A stretch of 18,077 bases of DNA from Porticoccaceae bacterium UBA4026 (lineage in GTDB: Bacteria; Pseudomonadota; Gammaproteobacteria; Pseudomonadales; Porticoccaceae), in NCBI GenBank assembly GCA_002382445.1, contig DGAQ01000045.1, positions 1-18,077 on the forward strand, read 5' to 3'. The notes under the pieces were generated by a model, which worked only from the letters and a program-made list of their open reading frames with translations, ran no database searches and was not told where the DNA came from. Positions 1 to 7,961 of the stretch are shown here, piece after piece. Numbering within the stretch: position 1 is the stretch's first letter; each line of letters begins with the position of its first letter. The position numbers and the translations under genes were made by a program.

Positions 1-1235
1 CGGCGGACACGCAGATTATTCACGCAGGAACCTTACTTGCTGTTCCCGGGCAAGAACCACTCTTCAATCAGACCATAGTTATTGAGAATGGCAAGATTGT
101 CGATGTTAAAGACGGTTTTATTGAAGTTGCAGCGATTAACGCAAATGCCGAGCTAATCGACCTGTCATCTAGCTTTGTCATGCCGGGTTTGATGGATATG
201 CACGTTCATCTGCAGGGTGAATTGGGTCCAAAGAATGATCGTGAATCCCTGCGAATGTCGGGTTCTGACGTGGCCATGGCTAGCGTTCATTATGCCAATA
301 AAACACTGCTGGCGGGATTTACCACCGTACGGGATCTCGGTGGTCGACCCGAACAGCTTTATGCGCTAAGAGACGCGATTGAAAAGGGTTGGGTTGAAGG
401 CCCACGCATCATCGCCTCTGGAGGAGTTTCGGTTACTGGAGGCCACGGAGACATTGATGGTGTAAGCCCCGATTTGATGGAGATGTACACTGCTAAAACA
501 GTTTGTGATGGACCCTATGATTGCCGCAGAGCAACGCGCAGAGCCATTAAGTTTGGTGCAGACATTATTAAGATTACCTCTACCGGTGGTGTCTTGTCGG
601 ACACCAATACCGGAACCGCTCAGCAGATGGAGGTTGATGAATTAGCCGAGGTGGTTAAAACCGCGCATTCTCTAGGTCGCAAGGTCGCTAGTCATGCTCA
701 TGGTGCCGATGGTATTAACGCAGCGCTGCGGGCAGGAGTCGATAGCATCGAACACGGTAGCTATACCGACAAAGAAAGTATTGGATTGTTTAAGAAAACC
801 GGTGCCTATTTGGTGCCAACGCTACTGGCAGGTACTACGGTGCTAACCATGGCTCGGCATAGTGATTTTATGAGTGATACTATAAAAGCTAAGGCAATTG
901 ACGTTGCCAGTGCCATGACCTCCAATTTCACCAAAGCTCACCAAGCAGGCGTTAAAATTGCCTACGGCACCGATAGTGGCGTATCACGCCATGGCACCAA
1001 TGCCCAAGAAGCGGTGTTAATGTTTAATGCGGGGATGAGTGCGGCAGATATTTTAAAGTCTGCAACGGTTAGCGCCGCTGATTTAATCGATCGCAGCGAT
1101 GTACTAGGCTCTATTGAAGCTAATAAATATGCAGATATTATTGCGACTAATGGTAGCCCGTTAACGGATATCCAAGAATTATTAGACGTTGATTTTGTCA
1201 TGAAGGCAGGTAAAGTAATAAAACACAAACGTTGA
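1..1235 (+). CDS. Metal-dependent amidohydrolase, 5' end missing
   Basis: The gene is cut by the window edge. The open frame runs from base 3, and the residues before the ATG at 180 form the usual N-terminal beta-sandwich of amidohydrolases (a stretch like TIVIENGKIVDV, then SSFVMPGLMDMHVH), so 180 is internal and not the start. Counting from that Met, the binuclear-metal ligands expected for the family are visible: HVH at 8-10, the candidate carboxylated Lys131 in IIKITSTGG, His172/His174 in SHAHG, His192 in IEHGS and Asp265 in YGTDSG. This pattern matches the imidazolonepropionase-like/Xaa-Pro dipeptidase branch of PF01979, which hydrolyses cyclic amides or N-acyl/prolyl dipeptides. The substrate cannot be read from sequence. 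It lies 137 bp upstream of an aruI-like gene on the same strand. A role linked to arginine or peptide breakdown is only a guess. The C terminus is complete. Confidence 0.85.
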   Translation, partial: ADTQIIHAGTLLAVPGQEPLFNQTIVIENGKIVDVKDGFIEVAAINANAELIDLSSSFVMPGLMDMHVHLQGELGPKNDRESLRMSGSDVAMASVHYANKTLLAGFTTVRDLGGRPEQLYALRDAIEKGWVEGPRIIASGGVSVTGGHGDIDGVSPDLMEMYTAKTVCDGPYDCRRATRRAIKFGADIIKITSTGGVLSDTNTGTAQQMEVDELAEVVKTAHSLGRKVASHAHGADGINAALRAGVDSIEHGSYTDKESIGLFKKTGAYLVPTLLAGTTVLTMARHSDFMSDTIKAKAIDVASAMTSNFTKAHQAGVKIAYGTDSGVSRHGTNAQEAVLMFNAGMSAADILKSATVSAADLIDRSDVLGSIEANKYADIIATNGSPLTDIQELLDVDFVMKAGKVIKHKR

Positions 1236-1372
1236 CTAATCGCGTTCAAAGCGGATAGCTATTTTTATACTACCTGGCGTTAGTGCGCCAATACATGGGC
1301 CTCCCCATTAAGGGTATAAGGCCTTTGCCTCACGAGCGGTTACTGTGCGGCGTTTTAAAGGGAAGAATACAT

Positions 1373-2974
1373 ATGTCGTCAACCTGCGGTGAAGTCCTCG
1401 CGACTATGCTCGAGAATTACGGTATTGATACTGTATTTGGCATTCCAGGTACCCATACGATAGAGTTGTATCGTGGTCTGCCGCAAACCAACCTTACTCA
1501 TATTACGCCTCGTCACGAGCAGGGTGCTGGGTTTATGGCTGATGGCTACGCTAGGGTGACTGGGCGACCTGCGGCCTGCTTTACTGTGTCAGGGCCCGGC
1601 GCGTTTAATATAGCCACAGCTATGGGGCAGGCGTTACAAGATTCAATACCGATGCTGGTGATCTCGGCCGACAACTGTACTTATCAACGCGGTTTAGGAG
1701 AGGGGCGTCTGCATGAGACACGCAATCTACAGGCCGCTATGGCCGAGTGTAGTGTCTGGAGCCACACGGTCCTGCGCGCCGAAGATCTGCCTCGCATTTT
1801 GGCTCGTGCCTTTGGTATTTTTGCCAGCGCGCGCCCTGGTCCGGTCCACCTTACTCTTCCTATAGATGTTATTACTGCGCTGGCCGTCGATATTTCGACC
1901 GCCCCATGGCCACTGCCGGGCCGCCCTGGGCCAGATTCCGTCAGTATAAAGAAGGCTGTTGAGTTGCTGAATTCCGCCAAACGACCGGTGGTTGCACTGG
2001 GTGGCGGTAGCGTCGGTGCTGCAGAGGAACTATTAACGCTGGCAAGGCTACTCGATGCTCCGGTGACCCTAACGCACAATGCTAAGGGCCTATTACCATT
2101 AGGTCACCCCTTGCTGGTACAGTCGAGTCCAAGCTTTGCGCCAGTCAGAGAGTTATACAGTCAAGCAGACGTTATTTTGGCTATCGGCACCGAGTTCAGC
2201 GAGACCGATTACGACTTCTTCTTCGACGGCCAATTTTCGTTGGGTGGCAAGTTAATTCGAATCGATATCGATAGCACTCAACTGATGCGTAATGTGCGTC
2301 CTGATATCGCTATACAGGCAGATTCACGCTTAACCCTATTGCAGTTATTAGAGTCAATCACCGGCCAGAAGCGGGACGGTGCAGGCCGCACAGCAAAGGT
2401 CAATCAAGCGGTCAAAAGCTTGGATAACGAAGATTATCAGGCCTTTCTGGACTGTTTTCAAAGAGCGCTCCCTGGGGTTATTGTGATGGGCGACTCAACG
2501 CAGCCGGCGTATTTTGCCGCCTCGCAATATCACCCGCCGCGGCCACGACTGTTTGCCAGCGCTGCTACCGGCTATGGCACCCTTGGCTACGCTTTACCTG
2601 CCGCCTTTGGTGCAAAGCTCGCTATGCCCGACTCGCCAGTGATTGCACTTATTGGTGACGGAGGGTTGCAGTTCACAATTAATGAGCTGTCTTCAGGGGT
2701 CGAGGCTGGCTTAGGCGTTGCTATTGTCGTCTGGAACAACCAACGCTATGAGATGATTGCGCAGAACTTTGAGGATGCCGGCATGGCGCCTATTGCCTGC
2801 GACATTCACACGCCAGACTTTATAGGTATTGCGAATGCCTATGGTTGCAGCGCAAAAAGAGTCACCAGTATTGGCGAGTTGGAACTTGAATTACAACAAT
2901 CACAAGGTCGCAGCGTGCCTACCCTGATCGAGGTTAGGGAAGAGGACTTCTTATCCTCGACCACCTCTAAATAA
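1373..2974 (+). CDS. aruI: ThDP-dependent 2-ketoarginine decarboxylase (AruI-like)
   Basis: This 533-residue enzyme has the three domains of the acetolactate synthase superfamily: N-terminal PYR domain (about 1-165) with catalytic Glu49 in RHEQGAGFMADGYAR, central domain (about 190-325), and C-terminal PP domain with the thiamine-diphosphate/Mg motif GDG (428-430) to NN (455-456). The N-terminal run CGEVLATMLENYGIDTVFGI and HTIELYRGLP resemble, from memory, Pseudomonas AruI, which decarboxylates 5-guanidino-2-oxopentanoate to 4-guanidinobutyraldehyde. The AruH-like transaminase follows 15 bp downstream, as expected for that pathway. The start is placed at ATG 1373, preceded by AAAGGGAAG; an in-frame ATG at 1283 would add 30 residues that do not look like the family. 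Cytoplasmic. Another 2-oxo acid decarboxylase or an acetolactate synthase-like enzyme remains possible; the family is certain, the substrate less so. Confidence 0.75.
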   Translation: MSSTCGEVLATMLENYGIDTVFGIPGTHTIELYRGLPQTNLTHITPRHEQGAGFMADGYARVTGRPAACFTVSGPGAFNIATAMGQALQDSIPMLVISADNCTYQRGLGEGRLHETRNLQAAMAECSVWSHTVLRAEDLPRILARAFGIFASARPGPVHLTLPIDVITALAVDISTAPWPLPGRPGPDSVSIKKAVELLNSAKRPVVALGGGSVGAAEELLTLARLLDAPVTLTHNAKGLLPLGHPLLVQSSPSFAPVRELYSQADVILAIGTEFSETDYDFFFDGQFSLGGKLIRIDIDSTQLMRNVRPDIAIQADSRLTLLQLLESITGQKRDGAGRTAKVNQAVKSLDNEDYQAFLDCFQRALPGVIVMGDSTQPAYFAASQYHPPRPRLFASAATGYGTLGYALPAAFGAKLAMPDSPVIALIGDGGLQFTINELSSGVEAGLGVAIVVWNNQRYEMIAQNFEDAGMAPIACDIHTPDFIGIANAYGCSAKRVTSIGELELELQQSQGRSVPTLIEVREEDFLSSTTSK

Positions 2975-2989
2975 CCGAAGGATTACACC

Positions 2990-4198
2990 ATGGATAAGTC
3001 TTTTAGCGGCGTTTTTAGTGCCATGACAAGACGGCTAGGTGAAGAGACGGCGCCTGTTTGGGCGGTGCACGACGAAGCGCTGAAGCGTGCAGCCAATGGC
3101 GAGGACATTTATTTACTGTCGGTTGGCGACCCTGACTTGGCAACGCTCCCATCCACCATAGGCGCGACCATTGATAGTCTGCAAAAGGGCCGAACGCACT
3201 ACGCCCCGGGCCGCGGCGAATTGCGTCTGCGTCAGACCATCGCCGACGTGGAATTGCGAGCATCGGGCAGACCTTGTGACCCTGATGAAATCGTTATTTT
3301 TCCCGGCGCGACCAATGCTATTTATTCTGTACTGGCGTGTCTGCTTGATCCAGGTGACGATATTATTGTGTTAGACCCTATGTATGTCGGCTATGAGGGT
3401 ATCTTCCGAGCGCTTGATCTCAATAAAGTGGGCGTGGCATTGGATGTGGAGAACAACTTCGCTTTTGATATAGACGCAATTAAAAATGCGGTTACCGCCA
3501 CCACTAAATTGGTCTTTGTCAACACGCCAGGGAACCCGGCAGGAAATATTATTTCCGGCCCTGACCTTGAGGCGTTAGCGCACTATTGTCGTGAGCGTAA
3601 TATTTGGCTGGTCTGCGATGAAGTCTACTCGATGCTAACCTTTGAGGAGAAGCATGTATCTTTGCGCAAGGCTGCATCTGAGCTGGATAATGTCATTATT
3701 ATTGACGGCTTATCTAAGTCACATGCGATGAGTGGCTGGCGTCTGGGATGGGTTGTGGCAAGCAGGTCAGTGACCGATCATCTGCTCGACTTTACCTCAT
3801 CTGTAATCTTTGGTTGCTGTCAGTTCGTGCAGGATGCTGCCGCCTTTGCCTTGACCAATGATGAAGAGTATATCAACGGGGTTCGGGAAGAATATTGCCA
3901 GCGCCGAAATTATGTGTGTGAGCGCGTGGCTAATATTAGCGGTATTAGCTGTGGCGTGCCTAAAGCGGGTATGTTTGTCATGATTAACGTGGCTGCCCTA
4001 GATATCGATGGTCTGCAGTTTGCGCAACAATTGCTCGACGAGCAAGGCGTGTCCGTACTGCCAGGGGTCGGCTTTGGTGAATGCACTGCCGGTTATGTAA
4101 GGGTCTCGCTTGCGCAACCCATTAATATACTCAGACCTGCGTTTGATCGAATAGAGCTCTTTTTAGCGCAGGGTATAAAGCCCACTAACCCTAGGTGA
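2990..4198 (+). CDS. aruH: PLP-dependent arginine:pyruvate transaminase (AruH-like)
   Basis: A 402-residue fold-type I aminotransferase of class I/II. Visible PLP-site features are Asn182 in TPGNPAG, Asp210 and Tyr213 in CDEVYS, the Schiff-base Lys243 in LSKSHAMSGWR, Arg251, and the carboxylate-binding Arg371 in GYVRVS. The phrases LLSVGDPD, THYAPGRGE and LSKSHAMSGWRLGWVV resemble remembered AruH of Pseudomonas, which transfers the alpha-amino group of L-arginine to pyruvate, giving 2-ketoarginine and alanine. The gene follows the AruI-like decarboxylase by 15 bp, with GAAGGA before the ATG, so the two are probably cotranscribed and act in sequence. Later pathway enzymes (guanidinobutyraldehyde dehydrogenase, guanidinobutyrase) are not in the window. 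Another amino acid donor cannot be excluded. Confidence 0.78.
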   Translation: MDKSFSGVFSAMTRRLGEETAPVWAVHDEALKRAANGEDIYLLSVGDPDLATLPSTIGATIDSLQKGRTHYAPGRGELRLRQTIADVELRASGRPCDPDEIVIFPGATNAIYSVLACLLDPGDDIIVLDPMYVGYEGIFRALDLNKVGVALDVENNFAFDIDAIKNAVTATTKLVFVNTPGNPAGNIISGPDLEALAHYCRERNIWLVCDEVYSMLTFEEKHVSLRKAASELDNVIIIDGLSKSHAMSGWRLGWVVASRSVTDHLLDFTSSVIFGCCQFVQDAAAFALTNDEEYINGVREEYCQRRNYVCERVANISGISCGVPKAGMFVMINVAALDIDGLQFAQQLLDEQGVSVLPGVGFGECTAGYVRVSLAQPINILRPAFDRIELFLAQGIKPTNPR

Positions 4199-4267
4199 TA
4201 TTAGCGGATTAATGCTTTTAGTTAGGCTATGATGTTGCGCTCAATATGACTAGTAAGAGAACCCCTT

Positions 4268-4666
4268 ATGAACCCAACCTTATTTAAAATTATTGCGATT
4301 ATGCCGGGTATTGCTCTCCTTCAAAACGCGTTTTTATTTTTAGTGCAACCCAGTAAGGTTGTGGCTGATCTTGGGATGCCGCTGCTTGATGGTATCGGCA
4401 GAAGTACCCAGCTTGCTGATCTAGGTGCTTTTTTTGTATTTTCCGCAACCCTTATAATATACGGCGTCATTAAGTCTAAGAGCGGTTGTTTACGCGCGGT
4501 TGCTTTACTTCTAGGCATTGCGGCGGTGCTAAGAGTGTTGGCTTGGGTTGCCCATGGCGCAGATTTAGCGACTACCTTTATCGCAGTGGAGATTGTTTTG
4601 GTGGTTTGGCTAGTGGCATCTGCGGCGTATATGGATAAATTAGTGCAGGCTGAGGAAAACTCGTGA
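4268..4666 (+). CDS. Small four-helix membrane protein (DUF4345-like)
   Basis: A 132-residue integral membrane protein with four hydrophobic segments at about 5-26, 48-68, 76-95 and 101-120, and charged loops between them. The layout (Asn/Pro-rich start, a short conserved loop with RSTQLADLG after helix 1, Arg/Trp-containing third helix) resembles the DUF4345 group of uncharacterised inner-membrane proteins, a tentative family assignment by eye. AAGAGA precedes the ATG by about 8 bp. The stop codon overlaps the GTG start of the next gene, a membrane-anchored glutaredoxin, by 4 bp, so the two are translationally coupled and may work together at the membrane. No catalytic residues are recognisable and no function is assigned. 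Confidence 0.75.
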   Translation: MNPTLFKIIAIMPGIALLQNAFLFLVQPSKVVADLGMPLLDGIGRSTQLADLGAFFVFSATLIIYGVIKSKSGCLRAVALLLGIAAVLRVLAWVAHGADLATTFIAVEIVLVVWLVASAAYMDKLVQAEENS

Positions 4667-5031
4667 TAGTCATTCGATGGATTTTAGGTCAAATTATATT
4701 ACTGCTCGACGCGGTTACCTCACCTAAGTCCACCGTGAGAGAGTTATCGGCACAGAAGTCTATCGATGATGCAACAGCTAGTATGTCGATGTACCAGTTC
4801 AAGACCTGTCCATTTTGCGTCAAGGTTCGAAGAGAGCTTAAGAGGCATGCTCTGAATATAGAGTTGCGAGATGCTAAAAACGATATCGGCATTAAAGCTG
4901 AATTGGTCCGAGAGGGCGGTCGGCATAAAGTACCTTGCTTGCGCACAGAGAACCCCGATGGAACTGTGCAATGGCTCTATGAGTCGAATGATATTATTGC
5001 GCATCTGAAAAAAGTATTTAAATTAGGCTAG
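4663..5031 (+). CDS. Membrane-anchored glutaredoxin-like protein
   Basis: A 122-residue protein with a GTG start that overlaps the preceding stop as GTGA. Residues 1-19 form one hydrophobic segment, followed by a polar linker to about residue 40. From Met43 a glutaredoxin/GST N-terminal thioredoxin fold begins: MYQFKTCPFCVKVRRELK carries the dithiol active site Cys49-Pro-Phe-Cys52, the motif HKVPCL holds the cis-proline loop, and YESNDIIAHLKK is the usual C-terminal helix. The fold implies glutathione-dependent disulfide exchange. Since the anchor is short and the linker has mixed charge, the active site probably faces the cytoplasm, but topology is an inference. Lone soluble glutaredoxins lack this N-terminal segment. 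Convergent with the regulator gene at 5084. Confidence 0.85.
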   Translation: MIVIRWILGQIILLLDAVTSPKSTVRELSAQKSIDDATASMSMYQFKTCPFCVKVRRELKRHALNIELRDAKNDIGIKAELVREGGRHKVPCLRTENPDGTVQWLYESNDIIAHLKKVFKLG

Positions 5032-5083
5032 CGATTGTGCGGCACTTGATGAGATTGTTCTAAGCGCCGCTCGCCCACCCTTT

Positions 5084-5395
5084 TTATTGGCCTTCAAGAA
5101 GAGTCCTCATTGCATTTAAGTACGCTATCCAAGCCTCGCGCCCAGCTTTAGTCAGATACACCAGGGTTTGAGGTTTCTTGCCTGAATAGCCCTTTTCCTG
5201 AGTAACGTAACCCGACGACTCTAATTTAGTTAGGTGGGTCGAGAGGTTGCCATTGGTAGTGCCGGTTTTCCCCAATAGTTCTGGGAAGCTGGCCGGATCG
5301 ACCGCCGATAGGTAAGCCATGATACCCAATCGCAACCGGCCGTGAATGACCTCATCGATTCCATCGATATTGATTTCCTGTTTATTAGTCGACAT
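5084..5395 (-). CDS. Small winged-helix transcriptional regulator
   Basis: About 103 residues comprising little more than one winged helix-turn-helix. RLGIMAYL leads into the first helices, LSTHLTKLESSGYV is the recognition helix region, and KKPQTLVYLTKAGREAW forms the wing and following helix. This is the MarR/ArsR-related HTH_34-type layout typical of small autoregulators. The start is placed at ATG 5395, which overlaps the end of the membrane protein gene by 11 bp; an upstream TTG at 5407 would add four residues. There is no strong Shine-Dalgarno sequence, fitting translational coupling. No ligand-binding domain is present. The partner is the membrane protein at 5385-5999, and the likely operator is the palindrome cluster at 6025-6047. 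Confidence 0.85.
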   Translation of the reverse strand: MSTNKQEINIDGIDEVIHGRLRLGIMAYLSAVDPASFPELLGKTGTTNGNLSTHLTKLESSGYVTQEKGYSGKKPQTLVYLTKAGREAWIAYLNAMRTLLEGQ

Positions 5396-5999
5396 GTTCA
5401 AGCTCAATGGTTTTTAGCGAAGGTAATACGACTGTAAGTATCGTAGCTACTGACGCGATGAGATAGAAGTGAGGCTGACTAAAGGCAGTCAAACAGACAA
5501 TGCTAGCGATAAAGGCTGCGGCCGAGGGCCAGTAAAGCCATTTATTATGGCTCATACGGGCGGTGACACCATAGGCAAGTCCTTGACCACCAAACCCAGC
5601 AACGGGAACAAAATCAAATAGGGCAGGGGTGCCAACGCCTATTAGCATACTCAAACTGATGCCCACCCAGAAGCAGCCAAGCATAATTGCGAACAGTATC
5701 CAAACGGCTTGCTCTATCTGGTTTGCGGTGGAAGATATAGCGGTCTTCTTTTTCATCCGAGCACCTAGGAAGGCGCTAAAGATTGAACCTATGACGGCAA
5801 AGCCTACCCATAGATACCCAAGGTAATAGGTTTCTAGCCCCAGTTTTCCAGTGACAATGCCCCAGTGGGAAAGAAGCGTAACGGAGAGCAGAACTCCCCA
5901 CATAAGTCCAATTGGGCCACCAACCAATGGAGCTTGTTGACCTGCTTTGGCCAAATTAGTTGCGTAGTGGATGTCTTTAATTACTTGCTCATTATTCAT
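5385..5999 (-). CDS. Multi-pass membrane protein paired with winged-helix regulator
   Basis: A 204-residue protein with about six hydrophobic segments (roughly 27-47, 56-80, 95-125, 130-145, 153-170, 176-194), a polar 25-residue N terminus and basic cytoplasmic loops such as ARMKKKT. No family with known function is recognised. AAGAGAAG lies about 4-5 bp before the ATG. The 3' end overlaps the regulator gene, so both are made from one transcript; a membrane protein encoded with a small DNA-binding protein suggests the pair senses or responds to a membrane or envelope signal, which is an inference from arrangement only. Upstream sit a consensus -35 box and a palindrome cluster. Confidence 0.78.
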   Translation of the reverse strand: MNNEQVIKDIHYATNLAKAGQQAPLVGGPIGLMWGVLLSVTLLSHWGIVTGKLGLETYYLGYLWVGFAVIGSIFSAFLGARMKKKTAISSTANQIEQAVWILFAIMLGCFWVGISLSMLIGVGTPALFDFVPVAGFGGQGLAYGVTARMSHNKWLYWPSAAAFIASIVCLTAFSQPHFYLIASVATILTVVLPSLKTIELEHVD

Positions 6000-6024
6000 A
6001 ATCTTCTCTTAATAAGGTTTATGT

Positions 6025-6059
6025 CAAACTAGTTTGTAAAACAAACTTAATTTTGTCAA
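6025..6059 (-). promoter_or_regulatory. Promoter with nested palindromic operator
   Basis: Read on the - strand, a perfect TTGACA box (6054-6059 on the + strand as TGTCAA) is followed by an AT-rich spacer and a TACAAA/CAAACT segment about 15-17 bases on, a plausible -10. Two overlapping perfect inverted repeats cover the spacer and -10: CAAACTAGTTTG at 6025-6036 and AGTTTGTAAAACAAACT at 6031-6047, giving three copies of the half-site CAAACT/AGTTTG. They lie 26 to 48 bp before the start codon of the membrane protein gene. Binding by the winged-helix regulator encoded at the end of the same unit would block its own promoter. The sequence symmetry is seen directly; the regulator assignment is inferred. 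Confidence 0.55.
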
Positions 6060-6117
6060 GACATATTCAGATTATGTTTCCATGGCGCCTCGAGTTATTG
6101 GGAATCTGACCTGAATC

Positions 6118-7695
6118 TTAATTGGCCCCTGTGCTTTTCACTGGAGGTTTGGGTCGCCCAAGAAGATAAGCGGCATAGGCGCCTAAAAGTCCGCAGGCCG
6201 ATATAATCAGATAATAAATCCTGTAACCCAATCCGCCTGGATACTGCTCTAACAGTGGCGCGCTGATCAATGGAAGGTACATTTCCGGAAAATAGCCAAT
6301 CATCGAAATCATACCGATAGCGAGTCCTTTGATTTTGTTAGGCACGTTGCACCCGCCTAATGTTGCCCAGTAGAGTCCGCGCACTCCATAGGTTAATAAG
6401 CCTATCAGAAGCACAACAACCAACATGACGATAGATGCTGACGTAGTAGGTAAAAATGCCATCATGGAAAGGGATATAGATGCAAGCACTAAGAGTATGG
6501 ACAGTACTTTTTCAGGGCTACTCCAGTCGCCAATAAAACCGGCTGCGATACCGCCGATGGGCCTCATCCATAATTTGGCCACCGTGATCGTTCCTACCGC
6601 GACTGCCGTTAACCCAAAGTTCTGCTGTAGGTAGGCTGCAAAAGAGTAAGTGGCATAAAACAACTGATAACCGCAGACGATGCAGATAGCGCATAACCAG
6701 ATTTCGCGATGCTTCAGGACGGTCATTAAGTCATCCATAAAGACGCTGTTGCTGACTTGGCCATGTTTTTGAGTAAATTCTTCGTCACTCATTGTGAGGA
6801 ATAATATGAGCTCTACAAAAGCAATGATGGCTGGAATAAATGTCCAGAAGAAGATCAGATAAACGAAGCCCATGCCAACTTTTCCAAGATAGAACTTATG
6901 ACCACCAACTGCGCCTAACATAAAAGCAAAAAGTGCCGCGGCAATTCTATTTTTACCATTTAGGGCTACCGCACCAAGATTTAATGTTGATGGTTGAGCT
7001 ATTTGCCTTACACCACATTTAGGGCATATTTCAGATTTATTTTTTATCACAGTGCCGCACTCGGCACAAAACTTCTCATCAGTTTCTTCGAAGTCATCAA
7101 GAAGCCAATAAACAAGTGGGGCTACCAGGAGTAAAACTCCAATGTAGAGATAAATAACCTGCTTTAGCGCGATGGTTGTTGATCCTGAGTCTTGGCTAAG
7201 TACATAGGCAAAAAGGGCTATAGCAACGGTCGCTAAAAGAGCCTCAACCAAGCCTCGTCCGCCATCAAGAATACCAAAGAATTTACCTTGTTGATCCTTT
7301 TTGGCCAGCATTGCCACCAACTTAATGTGTGCCGACCAGAAGGTGAGGCCGGTAGCCACGCCCCAAGCGCCATAAATAACCAGCAATGAAGAATAAGACG
7401 GCATGGTTGAAAACCATACGCCGAGCAGCGCGGTGGCTAATAGAGAATAGGCGAGCAACTTACGAGACGAAAAACGATCTGCTAGCCAGCCACTTGGGAT
7501 ATAGGTAATCACAAAAATTAATCCTAGCATTGAGCTGCAGTAGCGAAGCTGCGTCTGTGTAATATTGAAGGATTCTAATATCGAAATCTCAAAATTTTGC
7601 CGCAAATAGAGCAACGGGTAGATAGCTCCGGCTGCAATAACAATGAGTGCGAGCTGACTATAGCTGCGAAAAGCCGCTGATTTGGAAGATAACAA
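6118..7695 (-). CDS. MFS permease with zinc-ribbon and TM2 domain inserted
   Basis: A 525-residue Major Facilitator Superfamily protein. The N-terminal half (about 12-200) has six helices with the motif-A loop GWLADRFSSRK (69-79); the C-terminal half (about 328-513) has another six. Between them, residues 205-312 form a complete extra module: a four-cysteine zinc ribbon (Cys210, Cys213, Cys224, Cys227, with CAECG and CPKCG knuckles) and a TM2 domain (about 248-305) with GGHKFYLGKVGMGF and a WTFIPAIIAF hairpin. Two extra helices keep the second MFS half in its normal orientation. The start is TTG 7695: GAGGA lies 6 bp upstream and an in-frame TGA stands a few codons before it. Substrate is unknown; the sulfatase/SDR unit is divergent. 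MFS and TM2 assignments are firm, function of the insert is not. Confidence 0.85.
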   Translation of the reverse strand: MLSSKSAAFRSYSQLALIVIAAGAIYPLLYLRQNFEISILESFNITQTQLRYCSSMLGLIFVITYIPSGWLADRFSSRKLLAYSLLATALLGVWFSTMPSYSSLLVIYGAWGVATGLTFWSAHIKLVAMLAKKDQQGKFFGILDGGRGLVEALLATVAIALFAYVLSQDSGSTTIALKQVIYLYIGVLLLVAPLVYWLLDDFEETDEKFCAECGTVIKNKSEICPKCGVRQIAQPSTLNLGAVALNGKNRIAAALFAFMLGAVGGHKFYLGKVGMGFVYLIFFWTFIPAIIAFVELILFLTMSDEEFTQKHGQVSNSVFMDDLMTVLKHREIWLCAICIVCGYQLFYATYSFAAYLQQNFGLTAVAVGTITVAKLWMRPIGGIAAGFIGDWSSPEKVLSILLVLASISLSMMAFLPTTSASIVMLVVVLLIGLLTYGVRGLYWATLGGCNVPNKIKGLAIGMISMIGYFPEMYLPLISAPLLEQYPGGLGYRIYYLIISACGLLGAYAAYLLGRPKPPVKSTGAN

Positions 7696-7701
7696 ATGAA
7701 A

Positions 7702-7721
7702 TCCTCAATTAGACAAAGTGG
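7702..7721 (+). repeat. Imperfect direct repeat, copy 1
   Basis: TCCTCAATTAGACAAAGTGG. It matches copy 2 at 7962-7981 except for one substitution and two single-base indels, with GACAAAGT shared exactly. This copy overlaps the ribosome binding site of the MFS gene on the other strand. It could be a shared operator half or a chance similarity. Confidence 0.35.
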
Positions 7722-7961
7722 CCCAGTGTAGCCTTCTTAGCGAGTAACGCCAAATAGGTTCTGAAATCCATCGGCGGTCAGGTTGAGGGGCGGATTAAAA
7801 GACAGACGATAACCCTCAATACTGTGATCTTACCCCTGTAGAGAATATTGTGTAATAAAATTATGTCATATACACTGCCATAACAATGAGTGATAAGTTA
7901 TTTGGCTGCTAGGGTACTCTGAGCTTATAAGGATTGCTGGGAAAATGAGCTAATTTGGCTT

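Noticed and set aside
1283..1372. N-terminal extension of the AruI-like decarboxylase from an upstream ATG
   Set aside because: The 30 extra residues are Pro/Arg-rich and unlike the family, and the ATG at 1373 has a better ribosome binding site and begins where known homologues begin.
1684..2079. Open frame on the - strand inside the decarboxylase gene
   Set aside because: It is antisense to a strongly conserved coding region, and its product is Ser/Arg/Pro-rich low-complexity sequence with no recognisable domain. The same holds for other antisense frames in the window.
5036..5083. Possible bidirectional terminator (GCGGC...GCCGC) between the glutaredoxin and regulator genes
   Set aside because: Arms of five bases with a loop of over 20 bases are too weak, and the following T run is not adjacent to the stem.
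7850..7874. Inverted repeat GTGTA/TACAC in the MFS/sulfatase intergenic region as an operator
   Set aside because: Arms of only five bases separated by 15 in AT-rich DNA are expected by chance; mentioned only as context.
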